From Geomonas edaphica (GTDB lineage: Bacteria; Desulfobacterota; Desulfuromonadia; Geobacterales; Geobacteraceae), in NCBI RefSeq assembly GCF_004917075.1, contig NZ_SSYB01000001.1:1347478-1411477 (forward strand): a DNA stretch of 64,000 bases. Direction: 5' to 3'. Below, one piece after another: positions 51,121-59,658 of the stretch. The translations under genes were made by a program, and so were the position numbers. Each line of letters begins with the position of its first letter. Within the stretch, counting starts at the first letter, position 1. Under the pieces are notes generated by a model. That model was not told the origin of the DNA. It saw only the letters and a program-made list of their open reading frames with translations, and ran no database searches.

Positions 51121-51909
51121 TTGTCCAGAGTAATCGGCTTTTTAAGCATCGCTGCCTTTATTCTTCTGTTTTCCGCAGCGTCCCCGGCGTTTGCCTCGAA
51201 AACGCTCGTCGTCGGCATGGAACTCGCCTATCCTCCCTTCGAGATGACCGATGCAAGCGGCCGCCCGGATGGGGTAAGCGTGCAGCTCGCCCGGGAGCTC
51301 GGCAAGGCGCTGGGGCGCCCGGTCGAGATCAGGAACATCGCCTTCGACGGACTTATCCCCTCGCTCAAAACGGGGAAGATCGACCTCATCATCTCCTCCA
51401 TGACCGCAACCGCCGAGCGGGCGCGCTCCATCGACTTTTCCGATCCATACTTAAGCACAGGTCTCTGCCTGCTGGTGGGGAAGGATACTACGGTCGCCTC
51501 GATAGCCGACCTAGACCAGCCCGGGCGCACCGTCGCGGTGAAAAAGGGAACCACCGGTCACGTCTACGCCGCGGCGCACCTGAAAAAGGCGAGCCTCCTG
51601 GTCCTCGACAAGGAGGCCGCCGCGGTCCTCGAAGTCGTACAGGGGAAGGCAGACGCCTTCATCTACGACCAGATGTCCACCTTCCGCAACTACCAGAGGA
51701 ACCCCGAGACCACGCGCGCGATACTGAAGCCCTTCCAGACCGAGTCCTGGGCCATAGGGATGCGCAAGGGAAACGGCGCGCTGAAAGCACAGGTGAACCG
51801 CTTCCTCGCCGACTTCCGGCGCTCCGGCGGCTTCGAGAGGCTGGGCGATCGCTACCTGAAGGAGGAGAAGGAGAGCTTTCGCAGGATGGGCTACCCCTTC
51901 TTCTTCTGA
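51121..51909 (+). CDS. Amino-acid ABC transporter substrate-binding protein
   Basis: About 262 residues from a TTG at 51121, which has AAGGAGGG at good spacing and gives a typical signal peptide ending FAS. The family 3 solute-binding pattern is complete: LVVGMELAYPPFEMTDASGRPDGVSVQLARELG, FDGLIPSLKTGKIDLIISSMTATAERA, FSDPYL, and GTTGHVYAA in the hinge region. It captures a polar amino acid in the periplasm. It is followed after 48 bp by the permease. No transmembrane segments apart from the signal. Confidence 0.93.
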   Translation: MSRVIGFLSIAAFILLFSAASPAFASKTLVVGMELAYPPFEMTDASGRPDGVSVQLARELGKALGRPVEIRNIAFDGLIPSLKTGKIDLIISSMTATAERARSIDFSDPYLSTGLCLLVGKDTTVASIADLDQPGRTVAVKKGTTGHVYAAAHLKKASLLVLDKEAAAVLEVVQGKADAFIYDQMSTFRNYQRNPETTRAILKPFQTESWAIGMRKGNGALKAQVNRFLADFRRSGGFERLGDRYLKEEKESFRRMGYPFFF

Positions 51910-51957
51910 CATCCCCAAAGCGGGGCGCACTGCCCCCCCGCCGCCTGCTGAGGTGCC

Positions 51958-52758
51958 ATGTCCCGCCGCCGCTTCCAGATCCTATTCGCGCGCAGCAAAG
52001 GTAACCACGAGGAGATTCCCCGCTTCGGCCGTACCGTCGGGGTGATAAGTGCTCTTTTTCTGCTCGCGCTCGTCTTCAGCTTCGCCTTTTCCCGCCTCCA
52101 CTACGGCTGGAACTGGGATGCCGTGTACCAGTACCGGCAGAAGTTCGTCTCCGGCTGGCTCATCACCCTCGCCATCTCCGCCGCATCCCTCGTGGCGAGC
52201 CTCATCATCGGCCTCGCTGCCGCCCTCTCGCACCGCTCCCCATTTCTGCCGCTACGCTACCTGGGCAAAGTCTACGTCGAGCTCATCCGCGGCACGCCGC
52301 TTCTCGTGCAGATCCTCGTCTTTTTCTACGTGGTGGCCGACGCCTTCGGGATCGGAAACCGCTACGTAGTGGGGACGCTCACCCTCGCCTTTTTCGCCGG
52401 GGCCTACATAAGCGAGATCATCAGGGCCGGGATCGAAAGTGTCGGGGAGTCGCAGCTCGATTCCGCCCGTGTCATAGGGCTCACCCCGTACCAGACCTAT
52501 CGCTACGTCGTCTTTCCCCAGGTGATGCGCAGGATCCTCCCGCCGCTTGCAGGACAGTTCGCCTCCCTGATCAAGGACTCGTCGCTTCTGTCGATTATCG
52601 CCGTAAGCGAATTCACCCTGAACGCCCAGGAGGTGAACGCCTTCACCTACTCGACCATGGAAAGTTACCTCCCCCTGGCGCTCGGCTACCTGGCCCTCAC
52701 CCTTCCGATCTCCATGCTGAGCAAGTACCTGGAGAGGAGGTACCGCTATGCGTCTTAG
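51958..52758 (+). CDS. Amino-acid ABC transporter permease
   Basis: 266 residues, HisM/GlnP-type. An N-terminal cytosolic extension is followed by about five membrane helices, ending in LGYLALTLPISMLSKYLERRY. The EAA-loop region SVGESQLDSARVIGLTPYQTYRYVVFPQVMRRILPPLAGQF contacts the ATPase, and ELIRGTPLLVQILVFFY is the family signature. It overlaps the ATPase gene by 11 nt. Only one permease is encoded, so it likely forms a homodimer. Confidence 0.94.
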   Translation: MSRRRFQILFARSKGNHEEIPRFGRTVGVISALFLLALVFSFAFSRLHYGWNWDAVYQYRQKFVSGWLITLAISAASLVASLIIGLAAALSHRSPFLPLRYLGKVYVELIRGTPLLVQILVFFYVVADAFGIGNRYVVGTLTLAFFAGAYISEIIRAGIESVGESQLDSARVIGLTPYQTYRYVVFPQVMRRILPPLAGQFASLIKDSSLLSIIAVSEFTLNAQEVNAFTYSTMESYLPLALGYLALTLPISMLSKYLERRYRYAS

Positions 52759-53479
52759 GCTCGACGGGGTGGTGAAACGCTTCGACGGGGTGACCGCACT
52801 GGACGGCATCTCGCTTTCGCTCTCCGGGGCGCGCTCCATCGCGCTGATCGGCCCCTCCGGCGGCGGCAAGTCCACCCTGTTGCGTGTGCTGGCGGGGCTC
52901 GAACTTCCGGACCAGGGGGGCGTGGAAATCGACGACGTGCCGCTTCCGACCGACGGGGAGAGTCTCATAAGTTACAGGCGCAGCATCGGCACCGTCTTTC
53001 AGTCCTACAACCTTTTCCCCCACCTGACCGCGCTCGAAAACGTCACCCTCCCCCTCGTGCAGGCGCACGGCTACGCGAAAGAAGCGGCCAACGGCTACGC
53101 CATGGAACTGTTAGACCGCTTCCAACTTGCCTCCCACGCCGGCAAGCGCCCCTACGAGCTTTCCGGCGGTCAGCAGCAGCGCGTAGCCATCGTGCGCGCC
53201 GTCGCGATCAAGCCGCGTTTTTTACTCTTCGACGAGCCTACCTCCGCCCTCGATCCCGAGATGACCGCCGAGGTACTAGACCTGATCGCAGAACTCCGCG
53301 CCCAGGGACGGGAGTTCATTATCGTGACCCACGAAATGGGTTTCGCGAAAAGGGTAGCCGACCACGGCATCTTCCTCGGAGCCGGCAAGATCGTCGAAGA
53401 AGGCCCCGCCGCGGAACTCTTCGACACCCCCCACACCGCCGAACTCAAAGCCTTTCTCGGCAAAGTACTCAAATACTGA
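52748..53479 (+). CDS. Amino-acid ABC transporter ATP-binding protein
   Basis: 243 residues with Walker A GPSGGGKST, Q-loop FQSYNLFPHLT, signature LSGGQQQR, Walker B FLLFDEPTSALD and switch His in IIVTHEMGFA. It belongs to the polar-amino-acid (GlnQ-type) subgroup. The start is inside the permease gene. It is the last gene of the three-gene uptake operon; a repeat element follows. Confidence 0.95.
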   Translation: MRLRLDGVVKRFDGVTALDGISLSLSGARSIALIGPSGGGKSTLLRVLAGLELPDQGGVEIDDVPLPTDGESLISYRRSIGTVFQSYNLFPHLTALENVTLPLVQAHGYAKEAANGYAMELLDRFQLASHAGKRPYELSGGQQQRVAIVRAVAIKPRFLLFDEPTSALDPEMTAEVLDLIAELRAQGREFIIVTHEMGFAKRVADHGIFLGAGKIVEEGPAAELFDTPHTAELKAFLGKVLKY

Positions 53480-53500
53480 GGTTCTCCAGAAAATACTGCG

Positions 53501-53610
53501 GTTCTTTAGGGAAATCCGTAGGACCATGTGTGCGTTAGTTTCGAAGCAGTGAGCATGGCATCACGTCCCCCCCTTTGCGAAGGGGGGACAAGGGGGGATT
53601 TGCCTTTGTC
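53501..53610. repeat. Half-copy of the box-plus-hairpin repeat
   Basis: A box-like segment GTTCTTTAGGGAAATCCGTA (about 53501) is followed after some 40 bp by the hairpin TCCCCCCCTTTGCGAAGGGGGGA (about 53567-53589) and GATTTGCCTTTGTC. Only one half is present. The 247-bp gap between the ABC operon and the Cys-cluster gene has nothing else recognisable. Confidence 0.7.
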
Positions 53611-53726
53611 TGACATCCTTAGCAAACAGGCGCTATTTCATCGCGGGAGCCCGCGTTTGACATCCTGCCCATCCCTGTTTATATTGCCGGGCATTCGAGA
53701 AGGAAAAAGGTGGAGGGATTCAAGCG

Positions 53727-54449
53727 ATGATGGTCACCGGCGAGATGCTCAACCAGCTCCTTGAGCAGGTCAAACAGCAGCAGATGTTCCTGGAGATGTT
53801 GGTGCGGTCCTGGGTCGACGACTACCGCGCGAGCGGCGGCTCGATCCACTGCGGCAAGGGATGCCGCAACTGCTGCAGCTTGGCCGTCCACACCGGGTTC
53901 GCCGAGGCACTCGCCGTAGCGCGCCGCCTGAACGAGGCGCAGGCCGAAAAGGTAGATAGCTACGCGGTGCGGCTGCGGGATCTCGTAAAAAACGTCAGCG
54001 ACCTCCCGCAGTATCTGCGTCTGCACCGCCAAATGGGATTTTGTCCCCTGCTCGATGACGAAGGAACCTGCAGCGTCTACCCCGTACGTCCCCTCACCTG
54101 CCGGGCCCTCATCTCCACGCGCGAAAGCGTCTGGTGCGGCGCCGACTTCTCCACGCTGGCGCCGGAAGAACGCGAAGCGTTTCTGGCCGGGCTGGACCGC
54201 AAGGTGGTCGCCTTTCCGAGCCACTACGTCGCGACCCTACAGGAAAGCGGCAAGGAACTCGAAGAAGCCGCGGCGCAACACATGCGCCTTCACTTCGGCT
54301 TCGCCCTCTACGGAAACCTCGGCGTCCTGGTGCACCTGATCCGCAAAGGCCTTGCCGAAGCCTGCCAGGAGGGGCCCGTTGCAACCGCCCGTTTCATAGC
54401 CCAAGCGGGCTTCGACAATCCGCTCCTACTTACCGGCGTCCCCGATTAG
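53727..54449 (+). CDS. YkgJ-family cysteine-cluster protein
   Basis: 240 residues. The Cys pattern of the YkgJ family is visible: CGKGCRNCCSL near the N-terminus, then FCPLLDDEGTCSVYPVRPLTCRAL, and a further Cys in VWCGADF. Such proteins bind a Zn or Fe-S cluster; function is unknown. It lacks membrane segments. GGAGGG lies 9 nt before the first of two adjacent ATGs. It stands alone and ends 8 bp before the stop of a convergent membrane-protein gene. Confidence 0.9.
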   Translation: MMVTGEMLNQLLEQVKQQQMFLEMLVRSWVDDYRASGGSIHCGKGCRNCCSLAVHTGFAEALAVARRLNEAQAEKVDSYAVRLRDLVKNVSDLPQYLRLHRQMGFCPLLDDEGTCSVYPVRPLTCRALISTRESVWCGADFSTLAPEEREAFLAGLDRKVVAFPSHYVATLQESGKELEEAAAQHMRLHFGFALYGNLGVLVHLIRKGLAEACQEGPVATARFIAQAGFDNPLLLTGVPD

Positions 54450-54457
54450 CCTTTCCC

Positions 54458-55093
54458 CTACCCTGCGCAGCCCCCTTGATCCCGTTCCCGCTTGCAGAGT
54501 TCGCATCCGTCGGACTCGGAGCAGGGACGGTGCACCACGTTGTACAACACGAAAAGTACCGTCCCCATGAAAACCGCAGCGATGAGGTTCATGCCCCCGA
54601 GCACGTCTTCGGCCTGCAGCTGCCACCCAGCCAGCGCCACCCCGCGCACGTCCGAAGCCGCGGCAGCAAGCTTTTGCAGCCCGAAGTAGAGAAAAGCCCC
54701 GAGGGCGATCGCGGCTACCGCGTTGGTGGCCTTCGTCGCCATGTAATGGCAGGAGAACAGAACGCGGCGTTCGGCAAGGCAGATGATCGCCCCGGTAACG
54801 ATACTGAAGGCGATGCTGGGGAGGAGCATGTAGTAGACCAGCTCGATGGTCGCCTGGTTCAGTAAGGCAAGCTCGATTTTCTTGGAGGAAGTGTTGTAGA
54901 TGTGCAGCAGGTACAAAAGAGAGGCGCCGCTTGCGGCCACAACTGCGGAAGAAAGCATGTGGGCCTGTTTGAGAGCCCCTTGCATCGCGTCGTACATCGG
55001 TAGAGAGCGCATCATGGCATCCTGAATGCCGTCAACCCCACTGCAGTCGGCGGCCGCTGAACCGCAGGCCCAATCGGGCCGATGAAATAACAT
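54458..55093 (-). CDS. Membrane protein of unknown function with four helices
   Basis: 211 residues from the ATG at 55093, which has AAGGA close upstream; an ATG at 55015 is an alternative start. Four hydrophobic helices are evident (MLSSAVVAASGASLLYLLHIY, LVYYMLLPSIAFSIVTGAIICLA, ATNAVAAIALGAFLYFGLQ, GMNLIAAVFMGTVLFVLYNVV). The C-terminus carries Cys-rich HRPCSESDGCELCKRERDQGGC, possibly a metal site. I do not recognise the family. Confidence 0.7.
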   Translation of the reverse strand: MLFHRPDWACGSAAADCSGVDGIQDAMMRSLPMYDAMQGALKQAHMLSSAVVAASGASLLYLLHIYNTSSKKIELALLNQATIELVYYMLLPSIAFSIVTGAIICLAERRVLFSCHYMATKATNAVAAIALGAFLYFGLQKLAAAASDVRGVALAGWQLQAEDVLGGMNLIAAVFMGTVLFVLYNVVHRPCSESDGCELCKRERDQGGCAG

Positions 55094-55235
55094 CGCTTCC
55101 TTGCGGGCGGGAACGGCCTTCGGCGGATCAGCAGGAGCACTTCCCTCACGCTATGCCGATTGCGTATACACTATTTCGATTAATAAGTAAACCACTAGAT
55201 ACATCCTGTGCTTGGGCGGTGGAAAAAGCGAAGAG

Positions 55236-55335
55236 TCTTCATGGAACTCGGGGGAGCCAATGGTGTTACTTGTCTAGCAGAGAGCATGCCCCAACGTCCC
55301 CCCCTTTGCGAAGGGGGGACAGGGGGGATTTAGCC
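55236..55335. repeat. Half-copy of the box-plus-hairpin repeat
   Basis: GTCTTCATGGAACTCGGGGG (about 55233) followed after 40 bp by the hairpin GTCCCCCCCTTTGCGAAGGGGGGAC (about 55296-55321) and GGGGGGATTTAGCC. It is a single half-unit within the 290-bp gap between the membrane-protein and AraC genes; nothing else recognisable lies there. Confidence 0.7.
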
Positions 55336-55383
55336 CTGGTTGACCAGTCGAGGCCCTACTGAAGCAACCACTACAGGTTGTTT

Positions 55384-56277
55384 CTACTTGAGCGGCAGAT
55401 AGACGTCCGTCACCAGTTCGTGTGCTGCGACGTCCGGCATCAGGTTCAGGTAATGGAAAAAGAGCGGGAAATCCCTGAGCTCCTCGCCGCTTTTGGGCAG
55501 CCACTCCCGGTACAGCGGGTAAACGCTGCGGCCGATCTCGTCATGCGAGCCCAAGTGGCGCACCACCGCGCAGCGCCCGCCGGGAATGACGCCATTAACC
55601 ACCCCCTGCGGGTTCTCCGACACCGTTTGCGTCACCTCGCCGCAGATGTCGAAGCGGAAGCGCTCCGGCTCGGTAACCTCCGGGTCGTCGTACGCGACGC
55701 CGAAGGTAAGCGACAGTTTCACCGGCGACAGCCCGCTTTGCTTGCGCCACTCGATGAACCGGAGCGCAGATTCGTCCAGCTTCTCCGGCGCCCCACGGTG
55801 GGCCAGTACCGCGACCCGCGTTTCGGGGAACTCCACGATTTTCACATCCATCTCATTTCTCCTTTCGCTGGGCGGCAGCCGGAAGCGCTCCTTCCAGGGC
55901 CGCCACTTGGGTGATTTTCTGAATTGGGAAGGAGACTGTCCGAACATCTGCCTGAAGGCGCGGGCAAACGCCTCGGGGCTCTCGAATCCGGCGTCCAGCG
56001 CGATGTCGATGACCCGCTCCTCCTGGCGATACAAGAGCCGGTAGGAAGCGTGTTTCAACCGCAGGAGCCGGATGTAGGCGAAGACCCCGATTCCCGCGTA
56101 GAGCGAGAACTGCCTATGGAAGTGGAATTTGGAGAAGTGCGCCACCCGGCTCAGCCTCTCCACCGTCAACGGTTCATCCAGGTGCCGCTCTATGTAGCGG
56201 AAGACCCTTTCAAAGCGCTGTTCATATGTCCGTGCCTTATCCATCCGTTCACCGTCCCGTCTCAATTCGTAAGCCAT
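55384..56277 (-). CDS. AraC-family regulator with GyrI-like effector domain
   Basis: 297 residues, or 286 if translation starts at the ATG at 56244, which better fits related proteins; neither start has a strong ribosome-binding site. The N-terminal AraC HTH pair is clear (YIERHLDEPLTVERLSRVAHFSKFHFHRQFSLYAG, then IDIALDAGFESPEAFARAFRQMFGQSPSQFRK). The C-terminal half (about 140-295) resembles the GyrI/Rob-type ligand-binding domain (VKIVEFPETRVAVLAHRGAPEKL). Such fusions sense small molecules, often drugs. Its target is probably its own promoter or a distant efflux gene; none is adjacent. Confidence 0.9.
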   Translation of the reverse strand: MAYELRRDGERMDKARTYEQRFERVFRYIERHLDEPLTVERLSRVAHFSKFHFHRQFSLYAGIGVFAYIRLLRLKHASYRLLYRQEERVIDIALDAGFESPEAFARAFRQMFGQSPSQFRKSPKWRPWKERFRLPPSERRNEMDVKIVEFPETRVAVLAHRGAPEKLDESALRFIEWRKQSGLSPVKLSLTFGVAYDDPEVTEPERFRFDICGEVTQTVSENPQGVVNGVIPGGRCAVVRHLGSHDEIGRSVYPLYREWLPKSGEELRDFPLFFHYLNLMPDVAAHELVTDVYLPLK

Positions 56278-56416
56278 CCTATCCGGGAGCGAGAGATAAA
56301 TCCTGACCGAAATTGCTCAATCGAAGCCCTTGTCGCCGCCTCAGCACCTGCTTTGACATCTTTAAAATATAAGGGTACCTTTGGCCAGTCAATCTGGTAT
56401 CAAAAGACGAGGCCGA

Positions 56417-56659
56417 ATGAGAACCATCAACACTATACGAGCGAATGACGATTGGACACTAGACGTCAGTTTCGCCAACGGTGAGGAACGCAGGTACGAT
56501 GTGAGGCCTCTGCTGCGAAAAGAAGCGTTCAGGGACCTCGAGGATCTGGCCATCTTCAAAACAGTTCGTAACGGCGGCTACTTCGTCGAGTGGGACAACG
56601 AGGCCGACCTTAGTGCGGACACCCTGTACTTGGAAGGAAGTCCCATCGGAAAACGGTAA
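56417..56659 (+). CDS. DUF2442 family protein
   Basis: 80 residues. ANDDWTLDVSFANGEERRYDVRPLLRKEAFRDLEDLAIFKTVRNGGYFVEWDNEADLSADTLYLEG is the DUF2442 pattern. Members are often next to a DUF4160 partner and have been suggested as toxin-antitoxin-like; no partner is here. The ATG at 56417 is preceded by GACGAGG. It may be an orphan remnant of such a pair. Confidence 0.8.
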   Translation: MRTINTIRANDDWTLDVSFANGEERRYDVRPLLRKEAFRDLEDLAIFKTVRNGGYFVEWDNEADLSADTLYLEGSPIGKR

Positions 56660-56741
56660 CCAAGACACCCTATCGGCTGAAAACTTTCACCCTGTTTTTC
56701 CCCCTGTCCTTTTACGGGCTAATCTGGTAGGATGATTCGCT

Positions 56742-57215
56742 ATGGGTGAGAAGCTGATTTGCAACAACAAGAAGGCGTTCCATGATTACTTCATCGAAGA
56801 GCGTTATGAGGCCGGCATGGTGTTGCAGGGGACCGAGGTAAAGTCTCTGCGCAACGGCAAGGCCAACCTGAACGACTCCTTTGCGATGGTGAAGAACGGC
56901 GAAGCCTTCCTGCACAACTTCCACATCAACCCGTACGATTTCGGCAACCGTGAGAACCACGATCCGGACCGTATGAGGAAGCTTCTGCTGCACAAGAAAG
57001 AGATAGTGAAGCTCTTTTCCAAGATCAGGGAGCAAGGTTACACGCTGATACCGCTTAGGGTTTATTTCAAGGAAGGCAAGGTGAAGACCGAGCTGGGGCT
57101 TGCCAAGGGCAAGAAGAACTACGACAAGCGTGAAGTCATGAAGCAAAAAGACATGCAGCGCGACGTTGTGGTAGCCATGAAAGAAAGAAACCGCGGGGCT
57201 AGGGACAGGGACTAA
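56742..57215 (+). CDS. smpB: SsrA-binding protein SmpB
   Basis: 157 residues, full length. [42 protein letters not shown] and [28 protein letters not shown] are the SmpB core, and the basic C-terminal tail ([21 protein letters not shown]) is the part that enters the ribosomal mRNA channel. It binds tmRNA and is required for trans-translation. Its partner ssrA lies 254 bp downstream on the same strand. Confidence 0.97.
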   Translation: MGEKLICNNKKAFHDYFIEERYEAGMVLQGTEVKSLRNGKANLNDSFAMVKNGEAFLHNFHINPYDFGNRENHDPDRMRKLLLHKKEIVKLFSKIREQGYTLIPLRVYFKEGKVKTELGLAKGKKNYDKREVMKQKDMQRDVVVAMKERNRGARDRD

Positions 57216-57313
57216 CCGCCGTTCAACGTTCGACGTTCAATCGGGCTTGAACTAGATGGCAACTGAACCTGCGACAGCACGTACCAAAAGAGACGAAGTA
57301 AGAGCAAACCAAA

Positions 57314-57468
57314 GCCGTAGCTAGATATAGAACGTCGAGCGACAAAGCAGATGAACGTTGAACGCTGTACGTTTTTCAGGTTTTAGTGCCGTAGCTAGAT
57401 ATGGAACGTCAGGCGAAAAAGCTAGATGAACATTGAACGTGGAACGCTGAACGTTTTTTAGGTTTTAA
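57314..57468 (+). repeat. Tandem duplication upstream of ssrA
   Basis: Two copies (about 57314-57387 and 57388-57468) share GCCGTAGCTAGATAT, GAACGTC, AGATGAAC, TTGAACG and AGGTTTTA in order. The copies differ by small substitutions and a 7-bp difference in length. Short motifs of the GTTCAACGTT/AACGTTGAAC kind also occur just before them. They fill the spacer between smpB and ssrA. No reading frame is evident. Confidence 0.75.
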
Positions 57469-57821
57469 GGGGGTGTAAAGGTTTCGACGGGGGTAATAAG
57501 CAAAGGCTGCATGCCGAGGTCCGGGTGGCTCGTTAAACAATCCGGGACGCATTTAAGCGCCGACAATTACGATTACGCTTTAGCAGCTTAATAACCTGCT
57601 AACGTTCTACCTACCATCTCCCACGTGGAAGGATAGAACGTCATTCAGTGGGATAGTTTCAGGGAGAGTCCGTGGCCCTGCGGCGAAATCAAGCGGAATC
57701 GCGACTCAAGAATCCCGGCCAGTGGAGTCTTGAGGGGCTAAACTTAAAAACAGGTACAAGCATGTAGACGCCTTTTGTGTACGATTCTCGGACGCGGGTT
57801 CGATTCCCGCCACCTCCACCA
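57469..57821 (+). ncRNA. ssrA: Transfer-messenger RNA (tmRNA)
   Basis: 353 nt. The 5' end GGGGGTG pairs with CACCTCC at the 3' end and a CCA is encoded at 57819-57821. The T-arm reads GCGGGTTCGATTCCCGC. The tag frame is 57559-57591: GCC GAC AAT TAC GAT TAC GCT TTA GCA GCT TAA, giving ADNYDYALAA plus the tmRNA alanine. The 3' end is a favourite site for integrases, and one begins 174 bp downstream. Confidence 0.97.
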
Positions 57822-57850
57822 TTAGCGGATCTTAAAAGATCCAAATAAGC

Positions 57851-57885
57851 AAAAAGCCCTGAGAAATCAGGGCTTTTTCTTTTTG
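57851..57885 (+). terminator. Rho-independent terminator of ssrA
   Basis: AAAAAGCCCTGA and TCAGGGCTTTTT flank a GAAA tetraloop and are followed by CTTTTT. It lies 30 bp after the tmRNA CCA. Confidence 0.95.
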
Positions 57886-57914
57886 GTGCGTCCAGTGTAG
57901 TATGGTGGTAACCA

Positions 57915-57980
57915 TTGACAGCGGGGGTATTTGGGGGTACAAAATTCGGATTGTACCCCCAAAACAAATCTGATACCCCC
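57915..57980 (+). promoter_or_regulatory. Integrase promoter with nested inverted repeats
   Basis: TTGACA (57915-57920) and TACAAA (57938-57943) are 17 bp apart. Overlapping them are an inner inverted repeat, GGGGGTACAA (57933-57942) and TTGTACCCCC (57951-57960), and an outer one, GGGGGTAT (57923-57930) and ATACCCCC (57973-57980). Four GGGGGTA-type half-sites thus lie over the promoter and just before the integrase ribosome-binding site. Confidence 0.65.
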
Positions 57981-57994
57981 ACGTGGAGGTTGCC

Positions 57995-59212
57995 GTGGCA
58001 CTGACGGACGTAAAGATACGGAACACCAAGCCTGGAGAGAAACCGATCAAGATTTCCGACAGCGAGGGAATGTACCTGCTGATCAATCCACGTGGCGGGA
58101 AATACTGGCGGCTCAAATACCGCTTCGAAGGCAAGGAGAAGGTGCTGGCTCTCGGGACCTACCCGGAGGTGTCCCTTGCCGAGGCGCGCGACCTGATGCG
58201 GGCGGCCCGCAAGGAGTTGAGGAATGGCGTTGACCCCGGAGCGGCCCGTCGGGCGCAGAAGAATGCCAGAGAACTGCGGGCGGCGAACAGTTTCGAGATC
58301 GTGGCCCGGGAGTGGTGGGAACGGTTCAAGCCGACCTGGACCGAGGGGCATGCCCAGACCATCTTGGCGCGCCTAGAGCAGAACGTCTTCCCCTGGCTGG
58401 GAGGAACCCCCATGCCGGACATCGAGGCGCCGGAACTCCTGGCGGTGCTGCGCCGGATCGAGGCGCGGGGCGCCCTGGAAACAACGCACCGGGTCAAGAC
58501 GATCTGCGGCCAGGTATTCAGGTACGCCATAGCCACCGGGAGGGCGCAGCGCGACGTCGCAGCCGACCTCAAAGGGGCTATCCCCCCGCCCAAGGCGCGC
58601 AACCACGCCGCCATCACTGAACCCAAGGAAGTGGCGCCGCTATTGCGCGACATCGACGCGTACCAGGGCGGTTTCGTGGTGAAGTGCGCCCTGCGCTTCG
58701 CGCCGCTCGTTTTCGTACGCCCCGGTGAGCTAAGACAGGCGGAATGGTCCGAGATCGACTTCGACGCCGAACAGTGGAACATCCCCGCCCAGCGCATGAA
58801 GACCAAGGCCCCCCACATCGTCCCGCTCTCCACCCAGGCACTGGATATCCTGAGGGAGCTGCAGCCTTACACGGGCACCAGCCGCTACCTGTTCCCCTCC
58901 GGGAGATCGTTCGACCGCTGCATGTCCGAGAACGCGGTCAACGCGGCCCTGAGGAGAATGGGGTACGACGGGGACGTGATGACCGGCCACGGCTTCAGGG
59001 CCATGGCGCGGACCATCCTCGACGAGGTGCTGCAGATCCGGCCGGACTACATCGAGCAGCAACTGGCCCACGCGCTGCGCGACCCGAACGGACGCGCCTA
59101 CAACCGCACGGCTCACTTAGCCGAGCGGCGTAAAATGATGCAGACCTGGGCGGATTACCTGGACGGGCTGAAGGCAGGAGCGAATGTGCTGCCGTTCAAG
59201 AAGGCGACCTAA
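57995..59212 (+). CDS. P4-type tyrosine recombinase (integrase)
   Basis: 405 residues from the GTG at 57995, with GGAGG 6 nt upstream. The N-terminal DUF4102 arm-binding domain (LTDVKIRNTKPGEKPIKISDSEGMYLLINPRGGKYWRLKYRF) is followed by a core-binding domain and a catalytic domain with FVRPGELRQAEWSEID (catalytic Arg), HGFRAMART (HxxR), LAHALRD and the Tyr in AYNRTAHL. All key residues are present. It is oriented away from ssrA and is the probable agent of island insertion at the tmRNA 3' end. Confidence 0.95.
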   Translation: MALTDVKIRNTKPGEKPIKISDSEGMYLLINPRGGKYWRLKYRFEGKEKVLALGTYPEVSLAEARDLMRAARKELRNGVDPGAARRAQKNARELRAANSFEIVAREWWERFKPTWTEGHAQTILARLEQNVFPWLGGTPMPDIEAPELLAVLRRIEARGALETTHRVKTICGQVFRYAIATGRAQRDVAADLKGAIPPPKARNHAAITEPKEVAPLLRDIDAYQGGFVVKCALRFAPLVFVRPGELRQAEWSEIDFDAEQWNIPAQRMKTKAPHIVPLSTQALDILRELQPYTGTSRYLFPSGRSFDRCMSENAVNAALRRMGYDGDVMTGHGFRAMARTILDEVLQIRPDYIEQQLAHALRDPNGRAYNRTAHLAERRKMMQTWADYLDGLKAGANVLPFKKAT

Positions 59213-59332
59213 AGCCGTGCGGCTCTGGTAGCTATCTGCGGAAAATTTTATGGAAAGCGAACAGCGGTAGTACGTGCATATTTTGCGCGAAGGGTGCAGG
59301 AGGGGGAGGTTCCAATCCTCTTATTCCGACCA
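59213..59332 (+). other. Integrase-proximal tRNA 3'-end-like fragment
   Basis: Following the integrase stop, the last 28 bases read like a tRNA 3' end: T-arm GGAGG-TTCCAAT-CCTCT (59305-59321), acceptor strand TATTCCG, then A and CCA (59322-59332). The upstream part does not fold into a complete tRNA. A hairpin (GAGCCC...GGGCTC, about 59346-59368) follows. It may be an attachment-site remnant. The rest of the 446 bp before the next gene contains nothing I recognise. Confidence 0.5.
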
Positions 59333-59658
59333 TTTAAAACAAGAGCCCTCGGCGCTTGCCGGGGCTCGGCCCTCCTGCGGTCCGGAGAAAGCTTTCCTTC
59401 ACTAGCTTGCCCTTTTGCACCTCCCCTGACACCATCCCCGGAGCGACCGTCTCGCGAGAAGTTCTGTGCGGCCGGGCACATCCTGGTGTTCGATGGTATC
59501 TTTAAAGATATACGGAAAAACTGACGAAGAGAACGAGAGCAAGGAAGCCGATCCGAGCCAGGCATTTCAATGCCGCCAAGGGGAAGAACCCCGATGGCAG
59601 GACGAAGTGATAACCGAAGCCTGGTAGATTTGTTGCGAATTTGACTAAAGGGAACCTT

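Noticed and set aside
59233-59332. Complete tRNA gene ending in CCA
   Set aside because: Only the T-arm and acceptor 3' strand are convincing. No proper D-arm or anticodon stem could be built from the upstream sequence, so it is recorded as a fragment.
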